Shown: piece after piece, positions 25,371 to 34,200 of the stretch
Layout: each line of letters begins with the position of its first letter
How positions within the stretch are numbered: the stretch's first letter is position 1
DNA from: Bacillota bacterium
Lineage (GTDB): Bacteria > Bacillota > Bacilli > Paenibacillales > Paenibacillaceae
Reading direction: 5' to 3'
DNA: 64,000 nt
NCBI GenBank assembly: GCA_023460795.1
Contig: JAEWPC010000042.1
Location: forward strand, 62,001-126,000
The notes under the pieces: model-generated
The model's database searches: none
What the model was told of the DNA's origin: nothing
What the model saw: the letters and a program-made list of their open reading frames with translations, nothing else
Position numbers and translations under genes: made by a program

Positions 25371-28118
25371 TTGACGTTACCTGAATCTTTATTCAATATC
25401 TTTGCTATTAAACAAAGGTCATACAAAATGGTCCTAATACTGTCTTTATTAGATGAAATGAAGAGTTCCAGCCAACAAGAGGTGTCGATAACTGCTGTAA
25501 CTCATCGGTTCCTGAAACAGCTACAGCAGCGAGAGATTGCTGGGTTAAAGGTAGATACGCCACCGGCTAACCTAGGTTCTCGCTGGGAACTTGTCCAAGC
25601 GAGGCAACTGTCTTCACTCATTCGAACTCCTATTCAAGCTCTGTCTTCCGTTTTGCACTTTGATTCAGATAAACAGACGCTTCAATTTATTGATGATATT
25701 AAGCGCGCATGGTCGGACTCTATTGAAAATGAACTGCGTAGCTATGCGATATCTCAACTCGAGGAGTACTATAGCAAAATGGAAAATTCGATTCCTCTCC
25801 ACGATCACTTACTCAGGATCATGCAACAATATCAAAATGCCAAAAGAGAGAGTTTTAGTAACAATCCGCTTGGCCATTTTGTAAGGCAAATGATTCCTCA
25901 GGAGCTCAAAAAGCTCGCTTTCATAGATGACCATTACAAAGTTCAAGGCTCTGTTGGCATGGGTAACTGGGCTACGATTCCTTGGATTGCGATTATGGAT
26001 AAGAGAATCACAGAAACGACTCAACAAGGGGAATACATTGTTTATTTGTTTTCAGAAAATATGGAATCTGTTTATCTAACCCTTGCTCAAGGTGTGACTG
26101 TTCCATTAAGAGATAAAGGTAAATCAGATGGATACGCCTATCTACAACAGAAGGTAGATGAACTAAGAGATAAGTTGCCCCTTGAAGGAATGCTCAAAGA
26201 CCAAAACATCAATTTGACAAATGGGGGCTTGGGAAAGGACTACCAGGTGTCCACCGTTGCCTATTATCGCTATGACCGGGAGCAACTCCCGAGTAGTGAA
26301 CAATTGATCGCTGATCTGCGAAATGTGGTGGAGAATTACCGTTTATATGTCGAAAATCGAGAACTCACTGATACGGAAGATGATGTCAGCTTCAAATATA
26401 CGATCGCCCATTTATATTATGGCCAAGGGATTGTTAACTACCTCAGCCAACGTAATTCCGCCTACGTTACGATTGAAGAACTTGCTGCTAACCAATCGAC
26501 GGTTCTAATGACCGGGGAGCAAGTCAAACACCCCAAGGAACGGGCTTGTCACATCTGTCGAGCGCTCGAAGAATTGGGGCTATTGAAGATCTCCAATCAA
26601 CACGTAACCATTTCCGAGTTCGGTAACCAGTATTCACAGCATTTCGATAATAGTATATGGCGCATAAGTGATAAGCAAGTCGATCTGTTACGTCATAGAA
26701 TCGAGACTCATCATCCGGGATCACCACTAGTTTCGGTCATACGTCAATCTATCTCGATCTGTGAACAGTTAAATACATTCACTTTTGATGCCTTCCAATC
26801 CCGGTTTATTGAGGTTCTTCAAGTTCAGAATGAATGGAACGACGTTACGAGAAAAAATCGGGCTACTTTCATGCTTAATTGGCTTGAGGATCTGCATTAC
26901 ATCACGAAGAGCGGTGGAATGTATACTTTTTCCGGTTCGAAAGAGGTGGGACAGGTGGACAACTTAACTATCCAAGAGAGAATAGAGACCATTAAGGAAT
27001 TTATCGTCTCTAAAGGTTTCGTATATCCGGATAACCTCATTGAGAACTTCTACCTATCGCTGAAATCGAAGCCATTCGTCATTCTTGCAGGAGTGTCAGG
27101 TACCGGGAAAACGAAGCTGATCAAGCTGTTTGCAGAGGCACTGGGTGCGACGACTACAAATCGGCAGTTTACGCTTATCCCAGTACGTCCGGACTGGAGC
27201 GATCCATCAGATCTTCTTGGCTACAAGGATTTAGCCGGGGTTTTCCGGCCGGGTTTGATCACTGAGGTACTTGTAGAGGCTTCCAAGCCTAAGAACCAGC
27301 TCAAGCCTTACTTTATATGCTTGGATGAGATGAATCTGGCGCGAGTGGAGCATTATTTCAGCGATATGCTGAGTATTCTGGAGACACAGCAATGGCAGCT
27401 AGATAGGCTAGTTACCGATCCTTTGATAAAGACAGATTCTCTGACGACGGATGAGGATAAACAGAGGTATGGGTATATGTATTTACCCGATAACGTGTAC
27501 CTGATCGGTACAGTTAACATGGACGAAACCACGCACCCCTTCAGTAAGAAAGTACTCGATAGAGCCAACACGATTGAGTTCAATTATATCAATCTTGGCC
27601 AATATCCTAACTTAGAAGCAAACTCAACAGATCGTATTATCGTGCAAGTCACGAATTCGTTCCTCCGAGCCGAGTATATTCAGCTTGTCGATGTATACAG
27701 CGAATACCGTGAGCTAGTTGAGAAGTGGACTAACGAGCTGGTAAAGATTAATACGATTCTTGAAGAGATACATTCCCATGTTGGGTTCCGGATTCGTGAT
27801 GCGGTATGTTTCTATATGATCTACAACGAGCGGTTTGAGTTGATGAATCAAGATGCGGCGTTCGATCTGCAGTTATTGCAGAAGATACTGCCCCGGATAC
27901 AAGGAAGTAACACATCGGTCAAGAAGGTTCTGCTTCAATTGGCACAAGTTGCTTTGGGGAGGAAGCTGAATATTGACGAGTTGCTGGAAGATGCTTCTCC
28001 TCTATACGCGGGACAGGCTGCAACAGGAACGGAGAAATACCAGAATAGCGCTAGAAAAATCGCCTTCATGCTACGGAGGTTAGAGGAAGATGGCTTCACC
28101 TCATACTGGCTCTCCTAA
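25371..28118 (+). CDS. McrB-like GTPase with DUF3578 (MrcB N-terminal) domain
   Basis: About 915 residues. The N-terminal third is unassigned; a DUF3578-type domain lies around residues 185-300 (GMGNWATIPWIAIMDKRITE, then VYLTLAQGVT), a helical linker follows, and an McrB-type AAA+ domain closes the protein. Walker A GVSGTGKTK is at about 574, Walker B FICLDEMNLARVEHYFSDML at about 647, and the sensor GTVNMDETTHPFSKKVLDR at about 713. McrB proteins are GTP-driven hexameric motors that recognise modified DNA and drive the McrC nuclease. TTG 25371 is chosen as start because GGAAGGTGA is its RBS (the GTG at 25362 lies within it). It overlaps the partner gene by 29 bases. Confidence 0.85.
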   Translation: MTLPESLFNIFAIKQRSYKMVLILSLLDEMKSSSQQEVSITAVTHRFLKQLQQREIAGLKVDTPPANLGSRWELVQARQLSSLIRTPIQALSSVLHFDSDKQTLQFIDDIKRAWSDSIENELRSYAISQLEEYYSKMENSIPLHDHLLRIMQQYQNAKRESFSNNPLGHFVRQMIPQELKKLAFIDDHYKVQGSVGMGNWATIPWIAIMDKRITETTQQGEYIVYLFSENMESVYLTLAQGVTVPLRDKGKSDGYAYLQQKVDELRDKLPLEGMLKDQNINLTNGGLGKDYQVSTVAYYRYDREQLPSSEQLIADLRNVVENYRLYVENRELTDTEDDVSFKYTIAHLYYGQGIVNYLSQRNSAYVTIEELAANQSTVLMTGEQVKHPKERACHICRALEELGLLKISNQHVTISEFGNQYSQHFDNSIWRISDKQVDLLRHRIETHHPGSPLVSVIRQSISICEQLNTFTFDAFQSRFIEVLQVQNEWNDVTRKNRATFMLNWLEDLHYITKSGGMYTFSGSKEVGQVDNLTIQERIETIKEFIVSKGFVYPDNLIENFYLSLKSKPFVILAGVSGTGKTKLIKLFAEALGATTTNRQFTLIPVRPDWSDPSDLLGYKDLAGVFRPGLITEVLVEASKPKNQLKPYFICLDEMNLARVEHYFSDMLSILETQQWQLDRLVTDPLIKTDSLTTDEDKQRYGYMYLPDNVYLIGTVNMDETTHPFSKKVLDRANTIEFNYINLGQYPNLEANSTDRIIVQVTNSFLRAEYIQLVDVYSEYRELVEKWTNELVKINTILEEIHSHVGFRIRDAVCFYMIYNERFELMNQDAAFDLQLLQKILPRIQGSNTSVKKVLLQLAQVALGRKLNIDELLEDASPLYAGQAATGTEKYQNSARKIAFMLRRLEEDGFTSYWLS

Positions 28119-30513
28119 TCACGCAGAGCTTCTCCGCGTGGAGACGGAATGGTTTAACTTATATCTTCAGGGGCGTCCTGTCCATCCCACAGTCGAGACG
28201 TTAGAGCTACATCGTAACGAGGAGCGAGAGTGGGAGGATGCCCATTTTCATGCTGCGCCTCATCGTACTTTGATTAACGAATGTATAGTAAAGATTTATT
28301 CGCATACACATGGGAACTTGATTTCATGGGAGCCGGGGATAGCGTGTGAACCGATCTTTTTTGAGACACAGCCCTATGAACTGGTGATCGAGAAAAAGGA
28401 CCCTGAGCTGGCGATAACTTTTCATCATGATAATGTGAACCTGCGTGGGGCGATCAAACCGCTAGGTCGGATGCTATTGACAGGTATCCTTAATTTTCAG
28501 AATGAAGTAGGTCTCACTGATCTTGAGATTCGCTCGAATGGGCAGACTTTGCTACGCCTTCAGCTCGAAATTTATCCGACGAAGCTTGATTACAAGCGGG
28601 ATTATCAGTTGATTCTTAACGATGTGAACGAGCAGATCTATAACTTGTCGTTTGATTTTCTTCGTAAAACCTACCATCTTACCGGATTGCGGGATACGCA
28701 TAATCAGAGCTTGACGGAATTTTTTACGATCCTACAGCATGTGTTTGAACAGCTCACCCAAGCAGTAGATCGGATTAAGGGGTCACCTCACTCCAAACTA
28801 CAGGTAGAACACAGGGTAGTTGATGGTGCACGAGTTAAAAAAGCGGGGCGTGAGAACGTGTCGTTCCTGGCGAAGCGGCCTTACCTGCTAACGCCTGATG
28901 CCAAGCAAGGCATGTTATTGGTTGGCGGCCAACGTTACAGTCCTACTCATGTGCTGGAGAGTAAGCGGCATGTGGACTACGATACGGTAGAGAATCGTTT
29001 TGTCCGTTGGGTTCTGCAGCGAATTCAGCAGAAGTTAAAAGACTTCCATAAACGGCTATCACAGAAAGGGAGAGAGCAGGATTCGCTGCTTACCCGGAAG
29101 CTTTCAATCATGCAGGGACAGCTAGGGAGGCTGCTTCGTCATGATTTTCTGAACGTGGGGGAAATGAGACAGATGTCCATCTCGCTGGTACTCCAGATGG
29201 CACCGGGGTATCGCGAAGTGTATCGGTATTATCTGATGCTGATGAAGGGGCTATCGATTCAAAGCGACTTGTTCCAGCTGTCTATGAAAGATCTGGCTCA
29301 GCTCTACGAGTACTGGTGCTTCTTAAAGATCCATCATCTATTGAGTCGTAAATACGAGCTAGTGAGGCAGGATATTATCAAGGTGAACCGCAACGGATTG
29401 TTCGTCACGTTGGATAAATCGCAACAAGCACGAATGGTGTACCGGAATCCTCGGAATGGCGAAGTGTTCACGCTCTTTTACAACACGCTCCCTAAAGGCG
29501 ATTCGAGCGCGACGATCGGCCAGAGGCCAGATAACATCCTTACTTTGAAGAAAAATGATGCTTCTACAGAATACAAATACATCTTCGACGCCAAGTATCG
29601 GATCAATCCGGCGTATGAAGGAACATCCTATCATCGTACTTATCAGGCTCCAGGGCCTGAAGAAGATGATATTAACACCATGCACCGCTATCGCGATGCG
29701 ATTGTATATATGGGTGAGGGCCTACAGGAATACGAACGTAGTATGTTCGGAGCTTATGTGTTGTTCCCATATCATGATGAAGAACGGTATCAAGAACACC
29801 GTTTTTATAGAAGCATCGCCAAGATTAACATCGGGGCGTTGCCTTTCCTTCCGAATTCGACACGGCTGATGGAGCAGTTCCTCGATGAGATCATTAAAGA
29901 CAGTCCAGAAAAAGCATTCGAACGTTCGACGCAGCCTCGAGGCACGAAGGAGTATTATCACAACAAGTTGTCCGGTAAGAATGTAGTTATCGGTGCTTTC
30001 AGCCAAAAAGAACAACTGGATAAGGCTCTTGAGCACAGGATGTATCATACTCCGCTCAAGAATATCTCTGATCATCGTATATTCACACAGCTGGAATTCG
30101 TGGCGTTGTATCAGTCCCAACGCTTCTTCGGACAAGACGGGGAAGCGGGGATCCAATATTACGGAGGAATCAAGGAATGGAAGGTCGTACCGAGGCGGGA
30201 GATTTGGCAGATTCCTTCAGGTAGAGGGGCTTCTGACGAGCTATATGTACTGTTTACGGTAGAGAGTTGGAACCGGCGTCGGCTACCGATTATCCCAGGC
30301 GGGTATGGTATCTACCGATTATTGTTCACAACGAAGTATATGTTTGATCGAGCGGAAGAAGTGGCGGAGTTGCGTCTCGATAACGAGGAAGAGCTACGGG
30401 AATGGCGGGAGAAGCGCCGCATTGGAAATGTGAAGGTGAAGCTTGATCGGGAATATGCGGACTTGGCCAATAGAGTTGTAGGTATAGAAGGAGAAGAGGA
30501 CGTAGATGTTTAA
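28090..30513 (+). CDS. DUF2357 / PD-(D/E)XK nuclease, McrC-like partner
   Basis: 807 residues. The N-terminal part is DUF2357-like (YELVIEKKDPELAITFHHDN; VGLTDLEIRSNG), the middle is helical, and a PD-(D/E)XK nuclease core follows: QRPDNILTL (about residue 480) and FDAKYR (Asp about 500, Lys about 502). It fits the McrC side of a McrBC-like restriction system, acting on DNA brought by the GTPase. The start lies inside the McrB-like gene after GGAGGTTAGAGGAAG, so the two are coupled. The stop overlaps the start of a truncated NERD gene. Confidence 0.82.
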   Translation: MASPHTGSPNHAELLRVETEWFNLYLQGRPVHPTVETLELHRNEEREWEDAHFHAAPHRTLINECIVKIYSHTHGNLISWEPGIACEPIFFETQPYELVIEKKDPELAITFHHDNVNLRGAIKPLGRMLLTGILNFQNEVGLTDLEIRSNGQTLLRLQLEIYPTKLDYKRDYQLILNDVNEQIYNLSFDFLRKTYHLTGLRDTHNQSLTEFFTILQHVFEQLTQAVDRIKGSPHSKLQVEHRVVDGARVKKAGRENVSFLAKRPYLLTPDAKQGMLLVGGQRYSPTHVLESKRHVDYDTVENRFVRWVLQRIQQKLKDFHKRLSQKGREQDSLLTRKLSIMQGQLGRLLRHDFLNVGEMRQMSISLVLQMAPGYREVYRYYLMLMKGLSIQSDLFQLSMKDLAQLYEYWCFLKIHHLLSRKYELVRQDIIKVNRNGLFVTLDKSQQARMVYRNPRNGEVFTLFYNTLPKGDSSATIGQRPDNILTLKKNDASTEYKYIFDAKYRINPAYEGTSYHRTYQAPGPEEDDINTMHRYRDAIVYMGEGLQEYERSMFGAYVLFPYHDEERYQEHRFYRSIAKINIGALPFLPNSTRLMEQFLDEIIKDSPEKAFERSTQPRGTKEYYHNKLSGKNVVIGAFSQKEQLDKALEHRMYHTPLKNISDHRIFTQLEFVALYQSQRFFGQDGEAGIQYYGGIKEWKVVPRREIWQIPSGRGASDELYVLFTVESWNRRRLPIIPGGYGIYRLLFTTKYMFDRAEEVAELRLDNEEELREWREKRRIGNVKVKLDREYADLANRVVGIEGEEDVDV

Positions 30514-30655
30514 GAAGCTGCTTGAAATATTTAAAACAGAGAAGAGCAATCAACAACAAACAAAGAAAAAGTCCAGTAAGTCTAAAATCGAATCTACTCG
30601 AATTGGTGAGCTGGGCGAACATAAGATTAATATTCAACTGTGTAAAAACAAATAA
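30506..30655 (+). pseudogene. Truncated NERD-domain gene, third member of the McrBC-like operon
   Basis: A 49-codon frame starts within the end of the nuclease gene (8-base overlap) after GGAGAAGAGGA. The protein is Lys/Ser-rich and then reads ESTRIGELGEHKINIQL, which is how nuclease-related (NERD) domains begin, before ending in CKNK-stop. Downstream to about 30722 another frame (TNKYLRLFETLLV...ITSISH) faintly resembles the next NERD block (KYL..LLV, then SQIDH), so the gene appears to be a decayed full-length NERD gene. The rest of the domain, including the nuclease residues, is absent. Confidence 0.55.
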
Positions 30656-30723
30656 ATATTTAAGGTTGTTCGAGACTCTACTTGTTGGACTCGAAGCCAT
30701 AACTTCGATTAGCCACAGGTGAA

Positions 30724-30768
30724 GTAAAAGAGGTGGTGCAGCAGACACTACTCAACCACCTCTTTTAC
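30724..30768 (+). terminator. Strong rho-independent terminator
   Basis: GTAAAAGAGGTGGT ... ACCACCTCTTTTAC, a 14-base stem that closes the McrBC-like operon. Confidence 0.9.
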
Positions 30769-30836
30769 GAGGTTGTTAACAGTGTGAGTGAGATTGTAAA
30801 TAAGTATGAAGTAGGGAACATATGCTCTTAATTCTA

Positions 30837-30866
30837 TTGAAAGAGCCCAGCATATTACTGTATAAT
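30837..30866 (+). promoter_or_regulatory. Sigma-A promoter in front of a CIRCE element
   Basis: TTGAAA - 18 bases - TATAAT. The -10 box ends nine bases before the CIRCE operator, the position expected for an HrcA-repressed promoter. Confidence 0.6.
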
Positions 30867-30874
30867 GGATATTA

Positions 30875-30901
30875 TTAGCACTTTCACTGCTCGAGTGCTA
30901 A
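30875..30901 (+). promoter_or_regulatory. CIRCE element (HrcA operator)
   Basis: TTAGCACTT - 9 bases - GAGTGCTAA. The consensus is TTAGCACTC-N9-GAGTGCTAA, so 17 of 18 arm bases match. CIRCE normally controls hrcA-grpE-dnaK or groESL; no chaperone gene follows here, only a short broken frame and then the CBASS operon. Confidence 0.85.
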
Positions 30902-30919
30902 CGCGTGTAAAAAGAGGTG

Positions 30920-31083
30920 ATGTATACAAGAGATAGCAAAAATGAAAAACAAGCGTAAGTGGTGGTACACTTCGCTTGCCTTCAGATCTTCAAGTACATC
31001 CATTAATGAGAAGTGGCATTCTCGAACAGATGCATCAAGAAGGTATTGAGTGTTTGTGGAAACAGCACTCAACATATGTATAG
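30920..31083 (+). other. Short, apparently frameshifted reading frame behind the CIRCE promoter
   Basis: ATG 30920 has AAAGAGGTG upstream, very close to it, and reads MYTRDSKNEKQA-stop. If two bases are skipped near the stop, an open frame continues SGGTLRLPSDLQVHPLMRSG and on to a stop at 31081-31083. No family was recognised. It could be a decayed heat-shock gene, an untranslated leader or noise. An imperfect hairpin TTGAGTG ... CACTCAA lies near its end (about 31044-31070). Nothing else was seen in 30769-31106. Confidence 0.3.
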
Positions 31084-31106
31084 TTGGTAGCTATATTATA
31101 TGTATA

Positions 31107-31120
31107 CGTCATTAATGACG
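31107..31120. promoter_or_regulatory. Palindrome upstream of the CBASS operon
   Basis: CGTCATTAATGACG, a perfect 14-base palindrome 47 bases before the CD-NTase start. Just downstream ATCCTTCT (31124-31131) can pair with AGAAGGAT (31151-31158), which contains the Shine-Dalgarno sequence. Both could control expression; neither is proven. Confidence 0.45.
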
Positions 31121-31167
31121 GATATCCTTCTATTTTTCAAAACAAATGAAAGAAGGATGAATTATTA

Positions 31168-32399
31168 ATGACGATTGAGTTGCAGTCCAAGGTGTCTTCA
31201 TTATTAGAGGCAATTGCTTCGCGTCTTGACATTTCCCCTACAAAATATAAACAGGCAGTTGATAGATATTCCGCTGTAAGTAGTTGGATAGCAGATGGAA
31301 ATTTCGAGGGTGTTAAAGATATTCATTTTTACCCTCAAGGTTCTTTTCGACTCGGAACAGTTGTACGGCCTATTCGAGGTGGACAAGATGCTGATTATGA
31401 TATTGATGTCGTTTGTGAATTGCAAATTGATAAAAACGTTACAACGCCTAAAAACATTAAACTCGCAGTAGGCTTGCGAATTGCGGAAAATGATAAGTAC
31501 CAGAAAATGTTGGATGAAGAAGGACGGCGTTGTTGGACATTACTATATGCAGAGCAGGATGATGTTGGATTTCACTTGGATGTATTGCCAGCTATTCCAG
31601 AAGTCACATCCATGAGAAAATCGCTTGTATATCCTAGTATTGCGGAGAAAGCCATTGCTATAACTCACAAAAATAAAGATCAATCCTATGAATGGTATTC
31701 CAGCAATCCAAACGGATATGCAGAATGGTTAATGTTATCAATAAACACGCGCTAGATTTGGTGAAGTCATTTCAACAACGAACACTCTTTGAAAACAATA
31801 AGGACATCTATGCACGTATAGAGGATGTTCCTGATGCGCTCATTAAAACACCTTTACAGCGTGCCATTCAAATATTAAAACGTCATCGAGATGTTCGTTT
31901 TGCTCACCACGAAATGTCAGCAGATAAACCGATCTCTATGATCATAACAACTTTAGCTGCACAACTGTATAATGGCGAACCGAATGTCTATTTGACTCTT
32001 CAGAACATTGTGAATCAGTTGGATTTTCTCTCGGAATTACTAAAACCGGGATACTCCCTCAATAAGAGCCTTCAGGATCAAGATTTAATTAAAAGAACCG
32101 CTGAGGGTACATGGATGATAACAAATCCTGTGAACCCAGATGAGAATTTTGCTGATCGGTGGCACGAAAATAACCATCAAAAAGCCAAAGCCTTTTTTCA
32201 ATGGGCTAAATGGGTAAAAAACGACATTGTCGACATATTAGGTATGAGTGATGTAGGTAAGATAGTGAAATCGTTCGAATCAACATTTGGACAAGTCTCG
32301 TCTGCAGCTGCTAGGTCACTTGGGTTTCCTACGAGCGCAGTTGTAGCTTCAGCTCCATTTATTCATATTGCATCCCCAAATAAACCCTGGGGGAAGTAA
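31168..32399 (+). pseudogene. CBASS cyclic-oligonucleotide synthase (CD-NTase), one-base frameshift
   Basis: Nucleotidyltransferase with the CD-NTase core: helix-turn GS motif PQGSFRLGT (G58, S59), catalytic DYDID (D78, D80) and third acidic residue in FHLDVLPAI (D138). The first frame runs to 31755. Similarity then continues in the next frame from about 31731: NPNGYAEW | NVINKHALDLVK. Restoring one T in the TT run at 31729-31730 gives ...AEWFNVINK and a protein of about 410 residues, normal for the family. The C-terminal tail ends IHIASPNKPWGK. As written, the protein stops after 195 residues and loses its C-terminal half. It is the first gene of a three-gene operon whose other members are intact. 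Confidence 0.85.
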
Positions 32400-33064
32400 T
32401 GATGAATGGACAGATAGTGTGGGATCATTTCAAGGAGTTACAAAATGAGTTTCCGAATCTTGTACTTACCTTCGAAAGTAGCAGATACTATATTCGGGGT
32501 GCATTAGAGTTTCGTGCGCAATTTTCTAACAAAGAGTTAATTGCTGAGTCGTATTCAATAGAAATAGAGGTTTCGGACCAATATCCGTATTCCCTTCCAG
32601 TTGCAAGAGAACTGGGAGGGAGAATCCCAAAATCATTCCATACATTTACTAACGGAACGTTGTGTTTGGGTGCACCTATAGCAATAAAAATGACTTTTTC
32701 AAAAGAACCAACTTTACTAGGGTTTGTTAAAACACTATTAGTTCCGTATCTGTACTCATATTCCTATAGAGAAAAAAATAATGAATGTATGCCCTATGGA
32801 GAACTAGAACATGGTGCGAAGGGTATAATAGGCTACTATTTGGAGCTATTCCAAGTAACATCGATTGACGCGGTTTTAAAGTTTTTAAGGGCTATGGCTT
32901 TTAATAAAATTAGGGGGCATTTACCTTGTCCTTGTGAAAGTGGTTCTAAGATTAGAAATTGCCACGGTCCAAAGCTTGTAGAGATACAAAAATTTCAAAC
33001 TTCTAATGAGTTTAGAATAGAACTTATTGATTGTATAGAACATGTGAGAAGAACTAGGAGGTAA
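32399..33064 (+). CDS. CBASS E2-like ubiquitin-conjugating-fold protein with SEC-C zinc knuckle
   Basis: 221 residues. The N-terminal ~130 residues carry an E2-type core: YSIEIEVSDQYPYSLPVARE (E2 strand and Tyr-Pro turn) and HTFTNGTLCLG with H81, N85 and catalytic-type Cys C89. The C-terminus has a SEC-C motif, CPCESGSKIRNCHG (C177, C179, C188, H189), a small zinc site. No E1-like or JAB gene accompanies it, so this is the E2-only (short type II) CBASS arrangement, in which the E2-like enzyme acts on the C-terminus of the CD-NTase. The ATG overlaps the CD-NTase stop (TAATG). Confidence 0.82.
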   Translation: MMNGQIVWDHFKELQNEFPNLVLTFESSRYYIRGALEFRAQFSNKELIAESYSIEIEVSDQYPYSLPVARELGGRIPKSFHTFTNGTLCLGAPIAIKMTFSKEPTLLGFVKTLLVPYLYSYSYREKNNECMPYGELEHGAKGIIGYYLELFQVTSIDAVLKFLRAMAFNKIRGHLPCPCESGSKIRNCHGPKLVEIQKFQTSNEFRIELIDCIEHVRRTRR

Positions 33065-33066
33065 AT

Positions 33067-34200
33067 ATGTCTGAATCTGATGTGCCTCAACCGATACGTC
33101 ATATGCTCTGGGGAAAAGCTGCAGGGCGCTGTCAATACAGGGGATGTAATGAATTGTTACACATTGACCCTCATACAAAGAAGTTGATGAACCGATCGTA
33201 TATCGCCCATATTATTGCCGATAGTCCACAAGGCCCTAGAGGAGATGAGGTGCTTTCTCCACAGTTAGCAAAAGATATTACAAATTTAATGTTGCTTTGT
33301 GACACACATCATCGATTGATAGACGTTAGAGATGTAGTAGGACATCCTGCCAACTTGTTACGTGATATGAAAAGAGAACATGAATTAAGGATCGAACTTG
33401 TTAGCCAGATTCAAGAAGATAGACAAAGTCAAATTGTATTGTACGGTTCAAATATTGGCGATCATAGCTCTCCGATTTCATACGAGCGTGTAGTCAATGC
33501 ATTGCTTCCTGAAAGATATTCGGCTGATTCTAGGGCAGTTGAGCTAGGATGGAAAAACAGCTCTTATTATGATCATGAAGATTCCTACTGGAGACTTGAA
33601 CACGAAAATTTGAAAAGACAGATTCAAGCGAATTTATTACCGTTGTTAGCATCTGGGGCAAGAAGACATATATCATTATTTGCACTCGCCCCTCAACCGC
33701 TACTAATTTCTTTAGGGGCAATGTTACCAGATCTATATGCAGCAGATGTTTATCAGTTGCAGAGAGAGCCTGAACAAAAGTGGGGTTGGGTTGATTCAAA
33801 TATTGAGATAGAGTTCATTATAGAACCTCCTGAAACGATCTATAATTCAGTGGCATTGAATTTATCTCTGAGCGCTTCAATAGATTCAAGTAGAATAACC
33901 GAAGTACTTGGTGATGAAGTTTCAATTTGGAGAGTCACAATACCACAACCAAATAACGATTTTATGAAAAGCAAGAGCCAACTTATGTTATTTCGTCAAA
34001 CACTACGGAAGCTAATGGATAGAATAAAATTGGTCCATGGGCAGGATAATCAGATACATGTATTTCCTGCAATGGCTGTTTCAACAGCTGTGGAGTTAGG
34101 GCGAATCTTAATGCCAAAGGCAGATCTACCGTTATTAATTTACGACCAGAGTAAAAAAAGTAATAAATTTATTAGAGCTTTGGAAGTCAGAAAAGTTTAA
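33067..34200 (+). CDS. HNH-SAVED CBASS effector (Cap5-like)
   Basis: 377 residues. The N-terminal HNH nuclease carries CQYRGC (C22, C27), AHII (H48), ITNLMLLCDTHHRLID (N73, C78, H81, H82). After a linker, the C-terminal ~225 residues read as a SAVED cyclic-nucleotide-sensing domain (RRHISLFALAPQPLLISLGAML; then VHGQDNQIHVFPAMAVSTAV and GRILMPKADLPLLIYD). Cap5-type proteins cut double-stranded DNA after binding the second messenger. It has its own RBS (TAGGAGG) two bases after the E2 gene. All active-site residues visible to me are intact. Confidence 0.88.
   Translation: MSESDVPQPIRHMLWGKAAGRCQYRGCNELLHIDPHTKKLMNRSYIAHIIADSPQGPRGDEVLSPQLAKDITNLMLLCDTHHRLIDVRDVVGHPANLLRDMKREHELRIELVSQIQEDRQSQIVLYGSNIGDHSSPISYERVVNALLPERYSADSRAVELGWKNSSYYDHEDSYWRLEHENLKRQIQANLLPLLASGARRHISLFALAPQPLLISLGAMLPDLYAADVYQLQREPEQKWGWVDSNIEIEFIIEPPETIYNSVALNLSLSASIDSSRITEVLGDEVSIWRVTIPQPNNDFMKSKSQLMLFRQTLRKLMDRIKLVHGQDNQIHVFPAMAVSTAVELGRILMPKADLPLLIYDQSKKSNKFIRALEVRKV

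Noticed and set aside
30884..31075. 63-codon minus-strand frame over the CIRCE region
   Set aside because: It overlaps the CIRCE element and promoter, and has no ribosome binding site or family resemblance.
31692..32399. Separate second gene for the C-terminal half of the CD-NTase
   Set aside because: The ATG at 31692 lies inside the first frame with no RBS, and joining the frames at 31730 restores continuous family sequence, so this is one gene with a frameshift.
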